DNA from: Undibacterium hunanense
GTDB lineage: Bacteria; Pseudomonadota; Gammaproteobacteria; Burkholderiales; Burkholderiaceae_D
Reading direction: 5' to 3'
DNA: 64,000 bases
Assembly: GCF_014284335.1 (NCBI RefSeq)
Contig: NZ_JACOGF010000006.1
Span: 186,001 to 250,000 of the forward strand
Part shown: piece after piece, positions 63,000 to 64,000 of the stretch
Layout of the letters: each line of letters starts with the position of its first letter
Position numbering within the stretch: position 1 is the first letter of the stretch
Made by a program: the position numbers and the translations under genes
The notes under the pieces: generated by a model
Told to the model about the DNA's origin: nothing
Databases searched by the model: none
What the model saw: the letters and a program-made list of their open reading frames with translations, nothing else

Positions 63000-64000
63000 C
63001 TTGGTACATACTCCTGCATCTTGTTCCTGACCGCTGGCGAAATAAACCAGTGACCGATGAGGTCAGAATACGCCATGCCATCACCATGCAACTGCAGGCG
63101 TCCCGCCGTCTCTTGCGCCAACCCCATTTCCACAAGGGTCGATAATTCAGGAAAATCGCTATGTGCCGAAGTGCTAAACAGCGACTGATAATGCGCAGCA
63201 TCCAACCCTTCAAACTTCAACAGCGACTTGATCAGGTAACGTCGCTTTCTGTCATCTTCAGACAGGCGAATGCCATAACTTGCCGTCATAAAATCGGGGC
63301 GTTCTTTTGCCACATAGTCATTGATGATGGCTGCCACGTTCGGCTTGGATACCGCATATTCTGTCGAATAATGTACGTCTGTCGTATAAGAGCGGGCATT
63401 GGTACCCAGCCCTATCATGCCGTCTTCCTGGCAGGAATATTCCGAGCTTTCACGCAAGCCGGCAACTGGCCTGCGAAACAGGCGCATCGAATCCTGCACA
63501 TAACCATGCGCCTGCAAAAATTCGCGTCCTATGCGATACAGTATGCTGCGCATATCTTCGGCCTGGATATTGCCGCGTTTTTTGAACAGTGTCGTCAAAG
63601 GACGTACATACAAGGGGTACAAAAATATTTCTGTCGGTTGAAATTGCACTGCTTTTTTCAATGAAGCCAGCCAGGTTTCCGGCGTCTGGCCAGGAATGCC
63701 ATAAATCAGGTCCAGATTGAAAATCGGGAATTGATAACTGTTGATTTTTTCCAGCAATGGTTCCATCACTGCCTCTGGCTGCACGCGCCCGACTGAGCGC
63801 GCTTCGGCATCGATAAAGCTTTGTATGCCTATGCTGATGCGTTGCACGCCATGCTGCGACAGGCAGGACAGTTTTTCATCATTGATGGTGTCGGGAGAAA
63901 TTTCAAATGAGCCTGGCGTATTCTTCAGATCCAGCCCGAGGGTGTTGGTATAAACAGAAAATAATTGTTCCAGCTGGCTGACCTCCAGGTGGCTGGGTGT
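62996..64000 (-). CDS. STM4012-like (HemN-related) radical SAM protein, N-terminus outside window
   Basis: The gene continues past the right edge: the open frame upstream of the first possible in-window start (GTG at 63847) reads TPSHLEVSQLEQLFSVYTNTLGLDLKN, matching the second region of HemN-type radical SAM proteins (GGGTPTxL). At least 334 residues are in the window. Downstream segments NLDLIYGIPGQTPETWLASL, LFLYPLYVRPLTTLFKK-like (IFLYPLYVRP) and SEYSCQEDGMIGLGTNARSYT are typical of HemN-like proteins, including the STM4012 family. The SAM cysteines must lie beyond the edge. It is coupled to the STM4011 gene. Confidence 0.85.
   Translation of the reverse strand, partial: TPSHLEVSQLEQLFSVYTNTLGLDLKNTPGSFEISPDTINDEKLSCLSQHGVQRISIGIQSFIDAEARSVGRVQPEAVMEPLLEKINSYQFPIFNLDLIYGIPGQTPETWLASLKKAVQFQPTEIFLYPLYVRPLTTLFKKRGNIQAEDMRSILYRIGREFLQAHGYVQDSMRLFRRPVAGLRESSEYSCQEDGMIGLGTNARSYTTDVHYSTEYAVSKPNVAAIINDYVAKERPDFMTASYGIRLSEDDRKRRYLIKSLLKFEGLDAAHYQSLFSTSAHSDFPELSTLVEMGLAQETAGRLQLHGDGMAYSDLIGHWFISPAVRNKMQEYVPR

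Overview
The window reads as chromosome of a betaproteobacterium, most likely Oxalobacteraceae (an Undibacterium- or Herminiimonas-like organism). This is inferred from a Burkholderiales-type CysB regulator, a PhaM-like polyhydroxyalkanoate granule protein, MhpA-like aromatic catabolism and medium base composition; no rRNA or tRNA gene is present to fix the taxonomy. The window opens inside a ferritin-like gene and closes inside a radical SAM gene.

Layout. (1) 0.7-12.7 kb, minus strand: a sulfur-scavenging locus with sulfate-binding protein sbp, sulfonate genes ssuE, two ssuA copies, ssuD, ssuC and ssuB, a molbindin-like protein, a degenerate EAL protein, the sulfate transporter cysTWA and a CysB-type regulator. 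Similar inverted repeats lie 55-105 bases upstream of both sbp and cysT. (2) 13-18.4 kb: a glutathione peroxidase and an IclR-controlled aromatic monooxygenase operon. (3) 18.7-24.6 kb, plus strand: a seven-gene lipid-modification operon around a cyclopropane fatty acid synthase. (4) 24.8-31 kb: fadH with a PadR regulator, OsmC, iron superoxide dismutase and a secreted protein of unknown function. (5) 31-39.6 kb: binding proteins, a PhaM-like protein, two DUF3108 proteins, a kinase-UspA fusion with a phosphoesterase, and queC. (6) 39.8-48.8 kb: a flippase facing a compact six-gene operon of carrier protein, acyl-CoA dehydrogenase-like flavoprotein, amino acid:[carrier protein] ligase, DUF1839 protein, GH2 glycosidase and double alpha/beta hydrolase. 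(7) 49-64 kb: binding proteins, a sirtuin, phnM and DUF1045, a CoA-transferase divergent from a citrate synthase with a helix-turn-helix, XRE/DUF2975, a TonB receptor, and an STM4011/STM4012 radical SAM pair.

The strongest candidate for an undescribed system is the six-gene operon at 41.0-48.8 kb. It looks built to activate an amino acid on a carrier protein, oxidise it there, and hand it to an unknown acceptor, possibly a saccharide. The DUF1839 protein has a Cys/His/Asn arrangement that would suit a thiol acyltransferase. Other items of note are two MITE-like elements with 5-base target duplications, a 12-base repeat that re-iterates the phaM stop codon in frame, three dispersed palindromic repeat families, and a degenerate EAL protein inside the sulfur locus.
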